From NCBI RefSeq assembly GCF_002117125.1, contig NZ_CP019344.1, forward strand, positions 558,001-622,000: a DNA stretch of 64,000 bases. The letters are read 5' to 3'. The translations under genes and the position numbers were made by a program. The notes below the pieces were generated by a model. The model was given only the letters and a program-made list of their open reading frames with translations, had not been told where the DNA came from and searched no databases. The DNA is from Nonlabens spongiae (GTDB taxonomy: Bacteria; Bacteroidota; Bacteroidia; Flavobacteriales; Flavobacteriaceae). Positions within the stretch are counted from its first letter, which is position 1; each line of letters starts with the position of its first letter. Below are positions 35,931 to 44,913 of this stretch, in pieces.

Positions 35931-36293
35931 ATGACTACCCAAGAAATTGCAAACCAACTCGTTGATTATTGTCGTAACAATCAAGAAAACAAGGCATATC
36001 AAGAATTATACAGTCCTAAAATCACTAGCGTAGAAATGGTTGAACCTATGAAAGAAGTTCATGGGATGGAAGGCATTCAGAAAAAAGGGCAATGGTGGGA
36101 AGAAAACTTTGATGTACATGGGACTGAGGTCTCTGATCCACTCGTTGCTGACAATCATTTTACCGTACGCTTTTGGATGGATACCACACACAAACCTTCT
36201 GGACAGCGCAGCCAGATGAATGAGCTCGCCGTTTATCAGGTGCAGGACGGGAAAATCATTAGAGAACAATTTTTCTACGATACGGGAGAGTAG
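35931..36293 (+). CDS. SnoaL-like / NTF2-fold protein
   Basis: A 120-residue protein without a signal peptide. It shows the SnoaL-like pattern: an N-terminal helix, a DFRT-like YSPKITSVEMVEP segment, a WWEENFDVHG stretch, then FWMDTT and a C-terminal EQFFYDTGE. The SnoaL/NTF2 fold binds small hydrophobic ligands in a conical pocket; no substrate can be assigned. It stands alone. Confidence 0.7.
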   Translation: MTTQEIANQLVDYCRNNQENKAYQELYSPKITSVEMVEPMKEVHGMEGIQKKGQWWEENFDVHGTEVSDPLVADNHFTVRFWMDTTHKPSGQRSQMNELAVYQVQDGKIIREQFFYDTGE

Positions 36294-36383
36294 GTCTTAA
36301 AATCATCGAGTCGATAGTTTTGAGTCATAACCGATTCATTCCTATAAATGTAACGTAAGGAACTTTGATAAGATATAATTCGT

Positions 36384-36415
36384 TTTGCCCAAAAGTGCTA
36401 CAAAAGCTAACTTTG
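36384..36415 (+). promoter_or_regulatory. Promoter of the BT_3928 - ABC permease unit
   Basis: TTTG (36384-36387), then 20 bases, then TAACTTTG (36408-36415), 17 bases before the ATG. It fits the Bacteroidota pattern well. Confidence 0.55.
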
Positions 36416-36432
36416 AGGCAAACTAAAATTGC

Positions 36433-37524
36433 ATGAAATCCATTGTTGCCTTTTGTCGCTGGTTTGTAGGAATATTATTCATTTTCAGTGGATTGGTAAA
36501 GCTCAACGACCCGCTGGGATTTTCCTATAAACTCGATGAATATTTCAGTGCTGCGGTGCTCGGGCTGGAGTTTTTACAACCATTCGCTCTGCCACTGGCA
36601 ATTTTCTTGGTGATTTTTGAAGTGGTACTGGGAGTGATGCTCTTGCTGGGTTTTCAGAAGAAATTCACGATATGGTCGCTGTTGCTCATGATCCTGTTCT
36701 TCACGTTCCTGACTTTTTATTCGGCATATTTCAATAAGGTGACGGATTGTGGCTGTTTTGGTGACGCGATTCCGTTGACGCCGTGGCAATCATTTTGGAA
36801 AGACGTCATTTTGCTTGTCATGATCGTGATTTTGTTTGTGAAACAAGATTTGTGGGGTTCCGCTTTCGCGAAAGCGACCTCAAGCATCATCATCCTCGTC
36901 ACAACATGCCTTTGTCTTTTATTAGGCTATTACGTTTTGATGCATTTACCAGTGCTCGATTTCAGAGCATACAAGGTGGGTACCGATATAGAGACCGCGA
37001 TGAAGAAAGGTCCCAATGAGCGAGATATTTATGCCTACGATTGGTATTACACGATTGACGGAGTAGAGACCATTATCACCACCGATGGATTGCCACCAGA
37101 CGGTTATGGTGACTACGATAAAGTGGAAACCCGCACGGTTCAAGAAGCTAAGCTTCCCAAAATACATGATTTCTCCATTACTGAAAACGGTGAGGATTAC
37201 ACTCAAGAAATCTTAGATAAGGAAAAAGTAGCACTCATCCTGATTTATGATGTAGATCGTGCCGAGGCTGGCGGGATGGAAAAAGTAGGTGATTTTGCCT
37301 CACGTGCTGAAACTAATGGTTATGAAGTTTTTGTACTTGCCGCAAACAATCCTGAAGACGTTAAAAGATTGCTCGACGCTTATAATCTGAATATCAAATC
37401 CTACACCACAGACGGCACCCAGCTGAAAACCGCTGTCCGATCCACGCCGGCAGTGATGTTGCTGGAAAAGGGAGTGATCACGGGCAAATCGCACTGGAAC
37501 GATTTTGAGGATCTCGATCTATGA
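36433..37524 (+). CDS. DoxX-like membrane protein with C-terminal thioredoxin-like part (BT_3928 family)
   Basis: A 363-residue protein. Four to five N-terminal transmembrane helices of the DoxX/MauE type (residues 5-180) contain FSGLVKLNDPLGFSYKLDEYF and DCGCFGDAIPLTP. The soluble C-terminal part (about 190-363) resembles a thioredoxin fold but lacks a CxxC active site. MauE-type proteins work with disulfide-bond proteins; the exact role here is unknown. The palindrome at 36861-36876 is read as AFAKA in a loop between two helices. Its last four bases overlap the ABC permease start (ATGA). Confidence 0.75.
   Translation: MKSIVAFCRWFVGILFIFSGLVKLNDPLGFSYKLDEYFSAAVLGLEFLQPFALPLAIFLVIFEVVLGVMLLLGFQKKFTIWSLLLMILFFTFLTFYSAYFNKVTDCGCFGDAIPLTPWQSFWKDVILLVMIVILFVKQDLWGSAFAKATSSIIILVTTCLCLLLGYYVLMHLPVLDFRAYKVGTDIETAMKKGPNERDIYAYDWYYTIDGVETIITTDGLPPDGYGDYDKVETRTVQEAKLPKIHDFSITENGEDYTQEILDKEKVALILIYDVDRAEAGGMEKVGDFASRAETNGYEVFVLAANNPEDVKRLLDAYNLNIKSYTTDGTQLKTAVRSTPAVMLLEKGVITGKSHWNDFEDLDL
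36861..36876. repeat. Palindrome, exact copy in the BT_3928-family gene
   Basis: An exact 16-bp copy translated as AFAKA between two transmembrane helices. Confidence 0.95.
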
Positions 37525-38594
37525 TCAGCTACCTGCTCAAAAAATTGGGTTACGCAGTATTGACCCTATATGGCGTCGTGACCGTAATTTTTTTACTTTT
37601 CTATTTACTTCCAGGCGATCCAGCCGAAATGATGCTGGGACAGAATCAAACGCCTGAGCAGCTGGAGAACCTGAATGCAAAATACGGTTTTGACCGCTCG
37701 CTGGGCAGTCAGTATTTACTCTTCATAAACGACTTGAGTCCGTTATCGTTTCACAGTAGTGATCCGCAAGACTTTACCTTTCCTGATGATCGATATTCAG
37801 GATTCCGACTGGTTGATTCAGATGCAGTTATCATGATGGTCAAAGCGCCTTATTTACGCGAGTCTTTTCAAAAAACGGGTAAACCTGTAAGCGAAGTCAT
37901 CGGTGAAGTTTTGCCCAATACCATCTTGCTCGCAGTTTCAGCCATCTTTATTGCTTTGTTGCTGGGTGTAGTTCTAGGAGTGGTCTCTGCCTTGCATCGG
38001 GATGGCTGGATCGACAAATCCATTCAAGTGATTAGTACGCTCGGCATGAGTGTTCCCAGTTTTTTTAGCGCGATATTGTTTGCCTACTTTTTCGGTTACC
38101 TTCTTCATGAAACCACCGGACTCAACATGAGTGGGAATCTTTATGAGCTAGATGATTATGGGGAGCACATGGAGCTCAAGTTGCGCAATTTGATATTGCC
38201 AGCGGTGGTTTTGGGAATCAGACCCCTCGCGGTAATTACCCAACTTATGAGAAATAGCCTGATTGAGGTAATAAATGAAGAATACATCACCACCGCTTAC
38301 GCAAAAGGATTGTCCACATATCAGGTCATTGTTCGACATACATTTAAAAACGCACTTAACCCAGTAATCACGGCAGTAAGTGGCTGGTTTGCGAGCATGC
38401 TGGCAGGAGCCGTGTTTGTGGAATATATTTTTGACTGGAACGGTCTGGGTAAAGAGATTGTTGAGGCACTCAATACCTTAGATTTGCCCATCATTACGGG
38501 TGCAGTACTCGTTATTGCTACCCTGTTTATATTCATTAATATTGTAGTGGATTTGATCTACGCCTGGCTGGATCCACGAGTGAGTTTGGATTGA
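37521..38594 (+). CDS. ABC transporter permease, DppB/OppB type
   Basis: A 357-residue permease of the dipeptide/oligopeptide type. It shows the family start (YLLPGDPAEMMLGQNQTPEQLE) and six predicted transmembrane helices. The cytoplasmic EAA-loop region NEEYITTAYAKGLSTYQVIVRHTFKNAL contacts an ATPase. No partner permease, binding protein or ATPase is next to it. This orphan position in a housekeeping run recurs in flavobacteria, so the partners are probably elsewhere. Confidence 0.85.
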   Translation: MISYLLKKLGYAVLTLYGVVTVIFLLFYLLPGDPAEMMLGQNQTPEQLENLNAKYGFDRSLGSQYLLFINDLSPLSFHSSDPQDFTFPDDRYSGFRLVDSDAVIMMVKAPYLRESFQKTGKPVSEVIGEVLPNTILLAVSAIFIALLLGVVLGVVSALHRDGWIDKSIQVISTLGMSVPSFFSAILFAYFFGYLLHETTGLNMSGNLYELDDYGEHMELKLRNLILPAVVLGIRPLAVITQLMRNSLIEVINEEYITTAYAKGLSTYQVIVRHTFKNALNPVITAVSGWFASMLAGAVFVEYIFDWNGLGKEIVEALNTLDLPIITGAVLVIATLFIFINIVVDLIYAWLDPRVSLD

Positions 38595-38630
38595 GCCTTG
38601 AATTTAAAAAGGAAAAGGTGTTTGTTTTAT

Positions 38631-38682
38631 CTCGCTTTCCTTCATTCCCCGTAGGCTTGTCGAAGGCGAAGCGCGAAAGCGG
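38631..38682. repeat. Palindrome split by a 33-bp hairpin insert, before tpiA
   Basis: CTCGCTTTC (38631-38639) and GCGAAAGCGG (38673-38682) are the two halves of the common palindrome. Between them lie 33 bases (38640-38672) with a CCTTC/GAAGG stem. The insert is intergenic. Confidence 0.75.
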
Positions 38683-38731
38683 AATACCCACAAGCAAGAT
38701 CATAAAAACAAAAGACTGAAAAACTAAAAAT

Positions 38732-39484
38732 ATGAGAAAGAAAATCGTTGCCGGAAACTGGAAAATGAATTGCGACCTACCGCAAACACAAAGCCTAATT
38801 ACTGACCTTAAGACGGGTCTCGTAAAAGAGTTCAATTGTGAACTGATGATCGCACCTTCATTTCCATTTTTATACCCAGCTTTTAACAGCACCCTAGAAA
38901 CTCCTATAGAAGTAGTAGCCCAAAATTGCTGTGAGGCCGACAAAGGAGCATTCACTGGGGAAGTTTCCATAGATATGTTACAGAGTGTGGGCGTAAAAAC
39001 CGTGATCATAGGTCACTCAGAACGTCGTGAAATTTATGGAGAGTCAGATGAATTACTTAATTCAAAAACTCGTGCCGCTCTTGACAAAGGGATGCGAGTG
39101 ATATTTTGTTGTGGCGAGATGCTCGAGGAAAGAAAAGCGGGTAAACACGTGACTACGGTTGCTGACCAAATCAAAAATGGACTCAATGATGTTTCTGCAG
39201 AGCAGATGGAGCACGTGGTGATTGCTTATGAACCGGTTTGGGCGATAGGGACAGGAGAGACTGCGACCCCAGAACAAGCTCAAGACATGCATGCAGAGAT
39301 CCGTAAGCAACTGGAAGAACTTTTCAATAATGACGTGGCTAACAATACCTCCATTCTTTACGGAGGTAGCGTGAAACCCGGCAATGCTCAAGAGATTTTC
39401 TCCCAGCCTGATGTGGATGGTGGTCTCGTGGGTGGTGCGTCTCTGGATGCACAAAGTTTTATTGAAATTGCAAATGCGTTTTAA
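38732..39484 (+). CDS. tpiA: Triosephosphate isomerase
   Basis: It interconverts DHAP and GAP in glycolysis. The 250-residue TIM barrel has the catalytic Lys in AGNWKMNC, His in IIGHSERR and Glu in VIAYEPVWAIGTG. The phosphate-binding LYGGSVKPGNA and GGLVGGASL are present. All residues are intact. It follows the ABC permease after a gap that contains the split palindrome. Confidence 0.96.
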   Translation: MRKKIVAGNWKMNCDLPQTQSLITDLKTGLVKEFNCELMIAPSFPFLYPAFNSTLETPIEVVAQNCCEADKGAFTGEVSIDMLQSVGVKTVIIGHSERREIYGESDELLNSKTRAALDKGMRVIFCCGEMLEERKAGKHVTTVADQIKNGLNDVSAEQMEHVVIAYEPVWAIGTGETATPEQAQDMHAEIRKQLEELFNNDVANNTSILYGGSVKPGNAQEIFSQPDVDGGLVGGASLDAQSFIEIANAF

Positions 39485-39519
39485 TTTTAAGAGCATCTTT
39501 AAACTCATATCTTCTTAAC

Positions 39520-40098
39520 ATGATGCAGCTCTCAAGGTTGATATACATCGTGTTCTTGCTATTTTATTCAAGCAACACAGACTTTTATGAAAAACTCGCA
39601 AGGGCAGCAGAAGAATTGACTCAGGACCAAGTTACCTATAATGGTCAGTATTTTACCATTGATTATCCCATGGGAGACGTTCCTGCTCAGTACGGTGTTT
39701 GTACTGATGTGGTGGTGAGAGCTTATCGTAAAATGGGCATCGATTTGCAGCAGCTGGTGCATGAAGATATGAAGTCTCATTTTAAAAGATATCCGCAGTT
39801 GTGGGGACTGTCTAGAACAGACACAAACATCGATCATCGCAGGGTGCCTAATCTGCGCAGGTTTTTTGAGCGAAAAGGTGAGAGCCTCAGCACAGAAAAA
39901 GATGCTCAAATCTATCAACCTGGTGATGTCGTGAGTTGGGTTTTGCCTAATAACCTCACTCACATCGGGATTGTCTCAAATACTAAGAATCGAGCTGGTG
40001 ACCGCTACTTGATGGTTCACAACATAGGTTCTGGTCAAGTGCTCGAGGACTGTCTTTTTAGCTATAAAATAACCGGACATTACCGTTATGGAAAATAA
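39520..40098 (+). CDS. DUF1287 protein (YijF-like)
   Basis: A 192-residue DUF1287 protein with a hydrophobic N-terminus (signal peptide or anchor). It shows the pattern PAQYGVCTDVVVRAYRKMGIDLQQLVHEDM and DIDHRRVPNL-like segments (TNIDHRRVPNLRRFF), then GDVVSWVLPNNLTHIGIVS. The single Cys and His in these motifs resemble an NlpC/P60-like fold, but activity is not shown. The gene overlaps the prmA start by 11 bases. Confidence 0.8.
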   Translation: MMQLSRLIYIVFLLFYSSNTDFYEKLARAAEELTQDQVTYNGQYFTIDYPMGDVPAQYGVCTDVVVRAYRKMGIDLQQLVHEDMKSHFKRYPQLWGLSRTDTNIDHRRVPNLRRFFERKGESLSTEKDAQIYQPGDVVSWVLPNNLTHIGIVSNTKNRAGDRYLMVHNIGSGQVLEDCLFSYKITGHYRYGK

Positions 40099-40939
40099 TA
40101 TTACAGATCAGTTGTATGTAGAGTACAACTTCACCGTACAACCGACTGAGCCTTGGACTGATGTGCTCATGTCACAACTGGGCGATCTCCATTTTGAGAG
40201 TTTTATAGAAACTGAGAAGGGCTGCAAAGCTTATATCAGAAAATCTCTGGACAGTGACAATTTGCTGGAAGGTTTTGAATTGATGGAAAATGATTTTGTA
40301 GATCTCGCTTTCGCGAAAGCGGACGTACCACCCACTAACTGGAACAAGGAGTGGGAATCCAACTTTTCACCCATTATGGTAGAAGAACGGTGCGAAGTCA
40401 GAGCGCCATTCCACGAATCGAGAGGAGCAGAATACGACATAGTGATCGAGCCAAAAATGAGCTTCGGGACCGGTCATCACCAGACTACCCACATGATGAT
40501 TCAGTTTTTGCTGGAGGAAGATCTTACCGGTAAAAGAGTGCTGGATATGGGCAGCGGAACTGGGGTTCTTGCCATACTCGCTCAGATGCGCGGTGCAGTT
40601 GCTATTGACGCTATTGACATAGACACCTGGTGTTATGAAAACGCCGTTGAAAATGTAGCCCGCAACAAGGCAGATAAAGTTGAAGTGATTTTGGGCGGCG
40701 CAGAACAGCTTTCAGGAAGATCTTATAACGCGATTATTGCCAATATCAATTTAAATGTTTTACTGAACGATGTCAAGGCCTATTCAGATTGTTTGGAAAG
40801 TGGTGGAGTGATTTGGTTCAGTGGTTTTTATCAAGAAAATATACCTACACTTGTAGACGCCTGTAAAGAAGTAGGGCTGGTTTACGACTCACAGAAAGAG
40901 CGTGATAACTGGGTGGCCCTCAGGATGGTTAAGAATTAA
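40088..40939 (+). CDS. prmA: Ribosomal protein L11 methyltransferase PrmA
   Basis: PrmA trimethylates ribosomal protein L11. The 283-residue protein has an N-terminal recognition domain and a SAM-binding core with VLDMGSGTGVLAILAQMRGA and NINLNVLL. MSFGTGHHQTTHMMI precedes the core and is characteristic of the family. The palindrome at 40306-40321 is read as AFAKA near the junction between the recognition domain and the linker. clpS follows after 46 bases. Confidence 0.93.
   Translation: MENNITDQLYVEYNFTVQPTEPWTDVLMSQLGDLHFESFIETEKGCKAYIRKSLDSDNLLEGFELMENDFVDLAFAKADVPPTNWNKEWESNFSPIMVEERCEVRAPFHESRGAEYDIVIEPKMSFGTGHHQTTHMMIQFLLEEDLTGKRVLDMGSGTGVLAILAQMRGAVAIDAIDIDTWCYENAVENVARNKADKVEVILGGAEQLSGRSYNAIIANINLNVLLNDVKAYSDCLESGGVIWFSGFYQENIPTLVDACKEVGLVYDSQKERDNWVALRMVKN
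40306..40321. repeat. Palindrome, exact copy in prmA
   Basis: An exact 16-bp copy, translated as AFAKA between the L11-recognition part and the catalytic part of PrmA. Confidence 0.95.
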
Positions 40940-40985
40940 CACGCTTTAAATACAGGAATTTCTCAAGGATTATAATATTTGCACA

Positions 40986-41279
40986 ATGAAAAATTCAGTT
41001 TTAGAAGAGCTTTTACCAGAAGTAGAGCAGGAGGTAGCGGTAAAGGAGCAGGTGAGCAAAGAGCATAAGATTGTTCTTTTCAATGATGAGGTGAATACCT
41101 TTGATCACGTGATCGATATGCTGGTTGCGACTTGCGACCACACGCCCATTCAGGCAGAGCAGTGCTCGCTTATCGTTCACTACAAAGGAAAGTGTGATGT
41201 AAAAACCGGTGATTACGATGATTTAAAGCCTCGTTGCAGCGCGCTGCTGGAAGGAGGTCTCACGGCTGAGATTCAATAA
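40986..41279 (+). CDS. clpS: ATP-dependent Clp protease adaptor ClpS
   Basis: ClpS delivers N-end-rule substrates to ClpAP/ClpCP. The 97-residue protein has HKIVLFNDEVNTFDHVI, the core motif, followed by CDHTPIQAEQCSLIVHYKGKC with the ClpA/C-binding side. It ends with an AEI segment. It sits at the end of a tpiA-DUF1287-prmA-clpS run and is followed by a strong hairpin. Confidence 0.94.
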   Translation: MKNSVLEELLPEVEQEVAVKEQVSKEHKIVLFNDEVNTFDHVIDMLVATCDHTPIQAEQCSLIVHYKGKCDVKTGDYDDLKPRCSALLEGGLTAEIQ

Positions 41280-41315
41280 TTATCTAGATCGAAAATAGAA
41301 GATCAAACAGAAAAT

Positions 41316-41345
41316 AAAAAAGGCGCCCATTCGGACGCCTTTTTT
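41316..41345. terminator. Bidirectional terminator between clpS and a T9SS gene
   Basis: A perfect 10-bp stem (41316-41325 with 41336-41345) with A-runs on the left and T-runs on the right. It separates convergent genes. Confidence 0.85.
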
Positions 41346-41364
41346 GATACAGTGCTGAATCTCA

Positions 41365-43872
41365 TTATTTGATGATCAGCTTTTGTGTGGTACTGTGGTC
41401 GCCACTATTGATTTGTACCAGATAAATACCAGCCTTTAAATCTTTAATATCAACTACATTCATTCCAGAGTTGATATTTAGACTTTTCATTTGCTGCCCT
41501 AGAGTAGTGTAGAAGGTTATATTACCATTCTCTAGATCAGCTCCAGTTTGAATGGTAAGTAATTCACCGTTGTTTGGATTAGGATACATCTCAAAACTTG
41601 CGATACCAGTTTGGACAGTCGACAAAGTAGTATCTATAAATTTAATGGAGAATCTTCCATTGGCAAAACTTGAAGCGTCGTTAAGGTCTACAGTAAACGT
41701 GTAGTTGTTCCATCCAGAACTAAGTGTCATTTCAGTATTGGTGTAACTATCCACTAAAATTGCTTCTAAGCTTATATTTAGATTTTCGTGATTCATTCTT
41801 AATTCAAAATCAGTGTGAATCACATTTGAGAAATCAAAAAGAATGATCTCTTCGTGCGTAGGCATTGCTCTGTTCTCAATACTCAAAAGTGTACCATTTT
41901 TATTAATAGAAAAGTTTTCTTCCCAGTTGCCTATTTCTGGAGCATCCATGGCATCTACTATGTTATCTCCGTCAAAATTGAATTTAGCCGTGTCATATCT
42001 CGTTCCAGCTGTTCCGTTATCCCATAACTCAACCGTCATAGTAGGTCTGGTATTTGGTGTTGAAAACGTACCGCCATTAGTAGCCGCTGGAGCTTTAGCC
42101 GAAGCTAAAAAATCTATACTTGCTGCACCACCAGAGGGGTTATTCACGACGAAAAATGCTTGGCCAGGCTCTATATAACGAGCTGGATCTGTTGAAGCTG
42201 CGGAAATGTCAACGGAGACGTAGGCGCCGTTTGTTGCGGCATTAGGATCCCATGTATACATAAAGTTGGGATTGATTCCATTTTTGGTTACGGCAGTCAT
42301 GTCAATGGTAGCCTGATAAGGATTACCTACAAAATCAAACCCTCCAGCGGCCGGATTTAAAGCACCAGAAGAAACGGAGGTTCCCAGTTCTAATGTTCCC
42401 AATGCAGGGAGTCGTACATCTACATTTGGGTTACCATTAGTTGAAAGATCAAAGTTACGATCTCCTCTGATGAAGATATTGTAAGGCTTTCCGGCTACCA
42501 GATTATCATCTGTAGTGGAAGGATCATCAGTTGCAGTTATAAAACTCCATTGATAACCACTACCATTATCTACATATTCTAGCATAGAAGGATTTCCTGA
42601 AACCGTTGCGTCAAAGCCATTTGCTCCCGTACTGGAACCAGTAATGTGAGTTCCTATTCCCGCCTCTGAAGAACCGCCAGTTTGCCAGTTCTCATAGATA
42701 CTAGTGCTGGTGTTTACTGATGAAGTCACAAACCTGTAGGCACGATGATTGTTAGTTGCTGCTGGGATAAAACGTTGAACGGTTACATCACCAGATATAG
42801 AAGCACCAGTTCCATTTGTAAATTGTGCAGTCCCAGTAGCATCGCTCTCAAAGGTTAATACTCCATTATTAGTTATACTATTTCCCGAATTAAGATTGAA
42901 TAATACAGCAGGATTTATATTGAGTGAGTTGTCTATTATAATATCTGTATTTACATTAATATCATGTGCAATTGTAATCTGATTAGTTGAAGCTGGTACT
43001 TCACCAGTATCCCAGCTGCTACCACTGGTCCAATCAGTAGCTGAGGCTGTGGTTGAAACTTGCGCCCTTGAACCTCTATATGTAAGTGAAGACGTAAAAG
43101 TCATAGCGTTCAGTCCAAAGTTATTACCGCTATTCTCAATACCTGTGCCATAGCCTTCATTAGAAGAAAACATGTTGGAGCCACCGTCATTAGGATTACC
43201 ATAAGTAGCTACAAAATCAAAAGAGTCAGAACTGGTAAGTCCGATTTCTGACCATTCAAAACTGATGGTAAATGAAGCTGCGCCAGCACTAGAGCCTACG
43301 GCATCTACAAATACTAAAGAACCGCCAGTAATCGCGGTTCCAGTAGCTGGAATGCTAAATAACCCTCCAAAACCACTCTCAATGGAAATTCCGTAGCTAG
43401 CTTCAAAACCAGAAGGAAAGGTTAAGTTGCCAGAGTTGGCATTAGTTATGGCGCGTCTCCCTGCATCATTTCCGTCAGTTCCATCGATGACCGCCCTTCC
43501 ACCAGTCCCGTTGTCGATATACAAAACTATGAAGTTAGAGGTGAGGTCACCCGCCGGGTTTATGGTAACAGACACGGTAGTTCCATCATCAGTTATGCTC
43601 ATTGTACTATTTCCAAAAGGGCCACCAAAACCCGATTGCCCATTTGCCGCGTAAGATCCATTTGAAATGGTAACTGATGTAGTACTGGTCTGAATCCCTG
43701 CACTAGCTGAACCACCAGGGCCATCCAGATCTGCAACACTTAACTGTCCTGCGCTGCTGCTCATGGATCCACCGGAACCACTTCCTGTGGTTCCTGTTAC
43801 CACAACACCAGATTGAGCCAAAGCAAATAGGCAGAAAGTAAAGACTAATAATGAAAGGAATAATTTTCTCAT
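41365..43872 (-). CDS. Secreted T9SS cargo protein (835 residues)
   Basis: A signal peptide (residues 1-19) precedes a long Ser/Gly/Thr-rich beta-sheet protein. The C-terminus has a type A T9SS sorting domain (about 750-835, with FEMYPNPNNGELL and LKAGIYLVQINSG). It should be exported across the outer membrane and attached or released. No enzyme motif is seen, so an adhesin or structural role is plausible but unproven. The degenerate AFAKA-like ASAKAPA at about residue 600 may be a decayed palindrome trace. Confidence 0.8.
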   Translation of the reverse strand: MRKLFLSLLVFTFCLFALAQSGVVVTGTTGSGSGGSMSSSAGQLSVADLDGPGGSASAGIQTSTTSVTISNGSYAANGQSGFGGPFGNSTMSITDDGTTVSVTINPAGDLTSNFIVLYIDNGTGGRAVIDGTDGNDAGRRAITNANSGNLTFPSGFEASYGISIESGFGGLFSIPATGTAITGGSLVFVDAVGSSAGAASFTISFEWSEIGLTSSDSFDFVATYGNPNDGGSNMFSSNEGYGTGIENSGNNFGLNAMTFTSSLTYRGSRAQVSTTASATDWTSGSSWDTGEVPASTNQITIAHDINVNTDIIIDNSLNINPAVLFNLNSGNSITNNGVLTFESDATGTAQFTNGTGASISGDVTVQRFIPAATNNHRAYRFVTSSVNTSTSIYENWQTGGSSEAGIGTHITGSSTGANGFDATVSGNPSMLEYVDNGSGYQWSFITATDDPSTTDDNLVAGKPYNIFIRGDRNFDLSTNGNPNVDVRLPALGTLELGTSVSSGALNPAAGGFDFVGNPYQATIDMTAVTKNGINPNFMYTWDPNAATNGAYVSVDISAASTDPARYIEPGQAFFVVNNPSGGAASIDFLASAKAPAATNGGTFSTPNTRPTMTVELWDNGTAGTRYDTAKFNFDGDNIVDAMDAPEIGNWEENFSINKNGTLLSIENRAMPTHEEIILFDFSNVIHTDFELRMNHENLNISLEAILVDSYTNTEMTLSSGWNNYTFTVDLNDASSFANGRFSIKFIDTTLSTVQTGIASFEMYPNPNNGELLTIQTGADLENGNITFYTTLGQQMKSLNINSGMNVVDIKDLKAGIYLVQINSGDHSTTQKLIIK

Positions 43873-43887
43873 ATTTCAAAAATTTCT

Positions 43888-43919
43888 CAAAAATATTTCT
43901 TGTATGTATGATCTACAAA
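43888..43919 (-). promoter_or_regulatory. Candidate promoter of the 835-residue T9SS gene
   Basis: Minus-strand TTTG (43916-43919), 20 bases, then TATTTTTG (43888-43895). The box is only 15 bases from the ATG, so the leader would be very short; this is a candidate only. Confidence 0.35.
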
Positions 43920-44011
43920 CTACAGATTTCAATTATACGAAATCGATTGCGAACATGATATTTTGTCTATGAAACCAATTTTAACTTACTTTTACACCAA
44001 ACTTAAACGCC

Positions 44012-44824
44012 ATGAAATCTTATATTTATCTTCTTCTTATAGCTTTTTCCTTATTTTTAAATGCTCAAGCTCCTGAAGCGATGACATACCAAGCTGTAGT
44101 ACGTGATAGCGGTGGTGCAATTCTTAGTAATGCTCAGGTGGGAATGGAAATAGGCATTTACCAAAATGCGGTAACAGGCTCACCAGTTTATACGGAGACG
44201 CATACGCCCACAACTAATACAGCTGGACTTTTGGACATTCAAATAGGTACCGGTACGGCAGGAACGGGAACCTTTTCTGATATTGACTGGTCTACTGGAA
44301 ATTATTGGTTAGAGACTAAGATTGATCCCGCCGGTGGAACTACTTACACAATTACAGGAAACTCACAACTTTTGAGTGTTCCCTTTGCGTTTCACTCAAA
44401 CACGACTTCCTCTGTTGCATCTTCGTCTTCTTCGCCTTCTAATTCAGGCGTAACTACAGAATTTTTAATACCCTATCTGCCTTATGGTCCTACTGCCTCT
44501 CAAATCATTTATATTACTTCTTATTATGCGGAACCAGCAAATAGAGATTCTAATGCTGCGACCGTTTCAACTGATATCTCAGTAGAAGCAATTGACAATA
44601 ATGGTAATCTATATGATCTGGGTGTTATTACTTCCATTAGCGATGAAAGGGTTACAAAATTGCACACTCTGATTAATAACGCGCTTCAGGCAGCAGGATT
44701 AACAGGCAACCAAGTGGCTATTAAAATTACTGCGTCTAATTCTAATTTTAATTTGTATCCTCATGCTGGTTTCAACGTAGGTGGTAACGATAGAATGCGG
44801 ATAGAGGTAGTGAGATTGAATTAA
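44012..44824 (+). CDS. Exported protein with conserved tail-fiber-like N-terminal module
   Basis: A 270-residue protein with a signal peptide (1-18). The first module contains APEAMTYQAVVRDSGGA, NYWLETKIDPAGG and LLSVPFAFHS. This module is shared by many Bacteroidota surface proteins that have variable, collagen- or tail-fiber-like C-termini. A Ser-rich linker (about residues 130-148) and a second domain follow. No T9SS sorting domain is present. Promoter boxes are not clear. Confidence 0.65.
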   Translation: MKSYIYLLLIAFSLFLNAQAPEAMTYQAVVRDSGGAILSNAQVGMEIGIYQNAVTGSPVYTETHTPTTNTAGLLDIQIGTGTAGTGTFSDIDWSTGNYWLETKIDPAGGTTYTITGNSQLLSVPFAFHSNTTSSVASSSSSPSNSGVTTEFLIPYLPYGPTASQIIYITSYYAEPANRDSNAATVSTDISVEAIDNNGNLYDLGVITSISDERVTKLHTLINNALQAAGLTGNQVAIKITASNSNFNLYPHAGFNVGGNDRMRIEVVRLN

Positions 44825-44889
44825 AAAATACGTTTTTGTAAGCTACTATGTCGCTCATGTTTTTTTTCATTGGGTAGTTTTAATTTACA

Positions 44890-44905
44890 CGCTTTCGCGA
44901 AAGCG
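44890..44905. repeat. Palindrome, exact copy in a convergent gap
   Basis: An exact 16-bp copy between the stop of the exported protein (44824) and the end of the DUF1206 gene (44914). No terminator T-run follows on either strand. Confidence 0.95.
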
Positions 44906-44913
44906 TTACAACC

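Noticed and set aside
39568..39963. Minus-strand frame of 131 codons inside the DUF1287 gene
   Set aside because: The plus-strand frame has family motifs and continuous coding; the antisense frame is a shadow.
42092..42110. A palindrome trace in the 835-residue T9SS gene (GCTTTAGCCGAAGCT)
   Set aside because: Too many differences from the core to count as a copy; chance similarity is possible.
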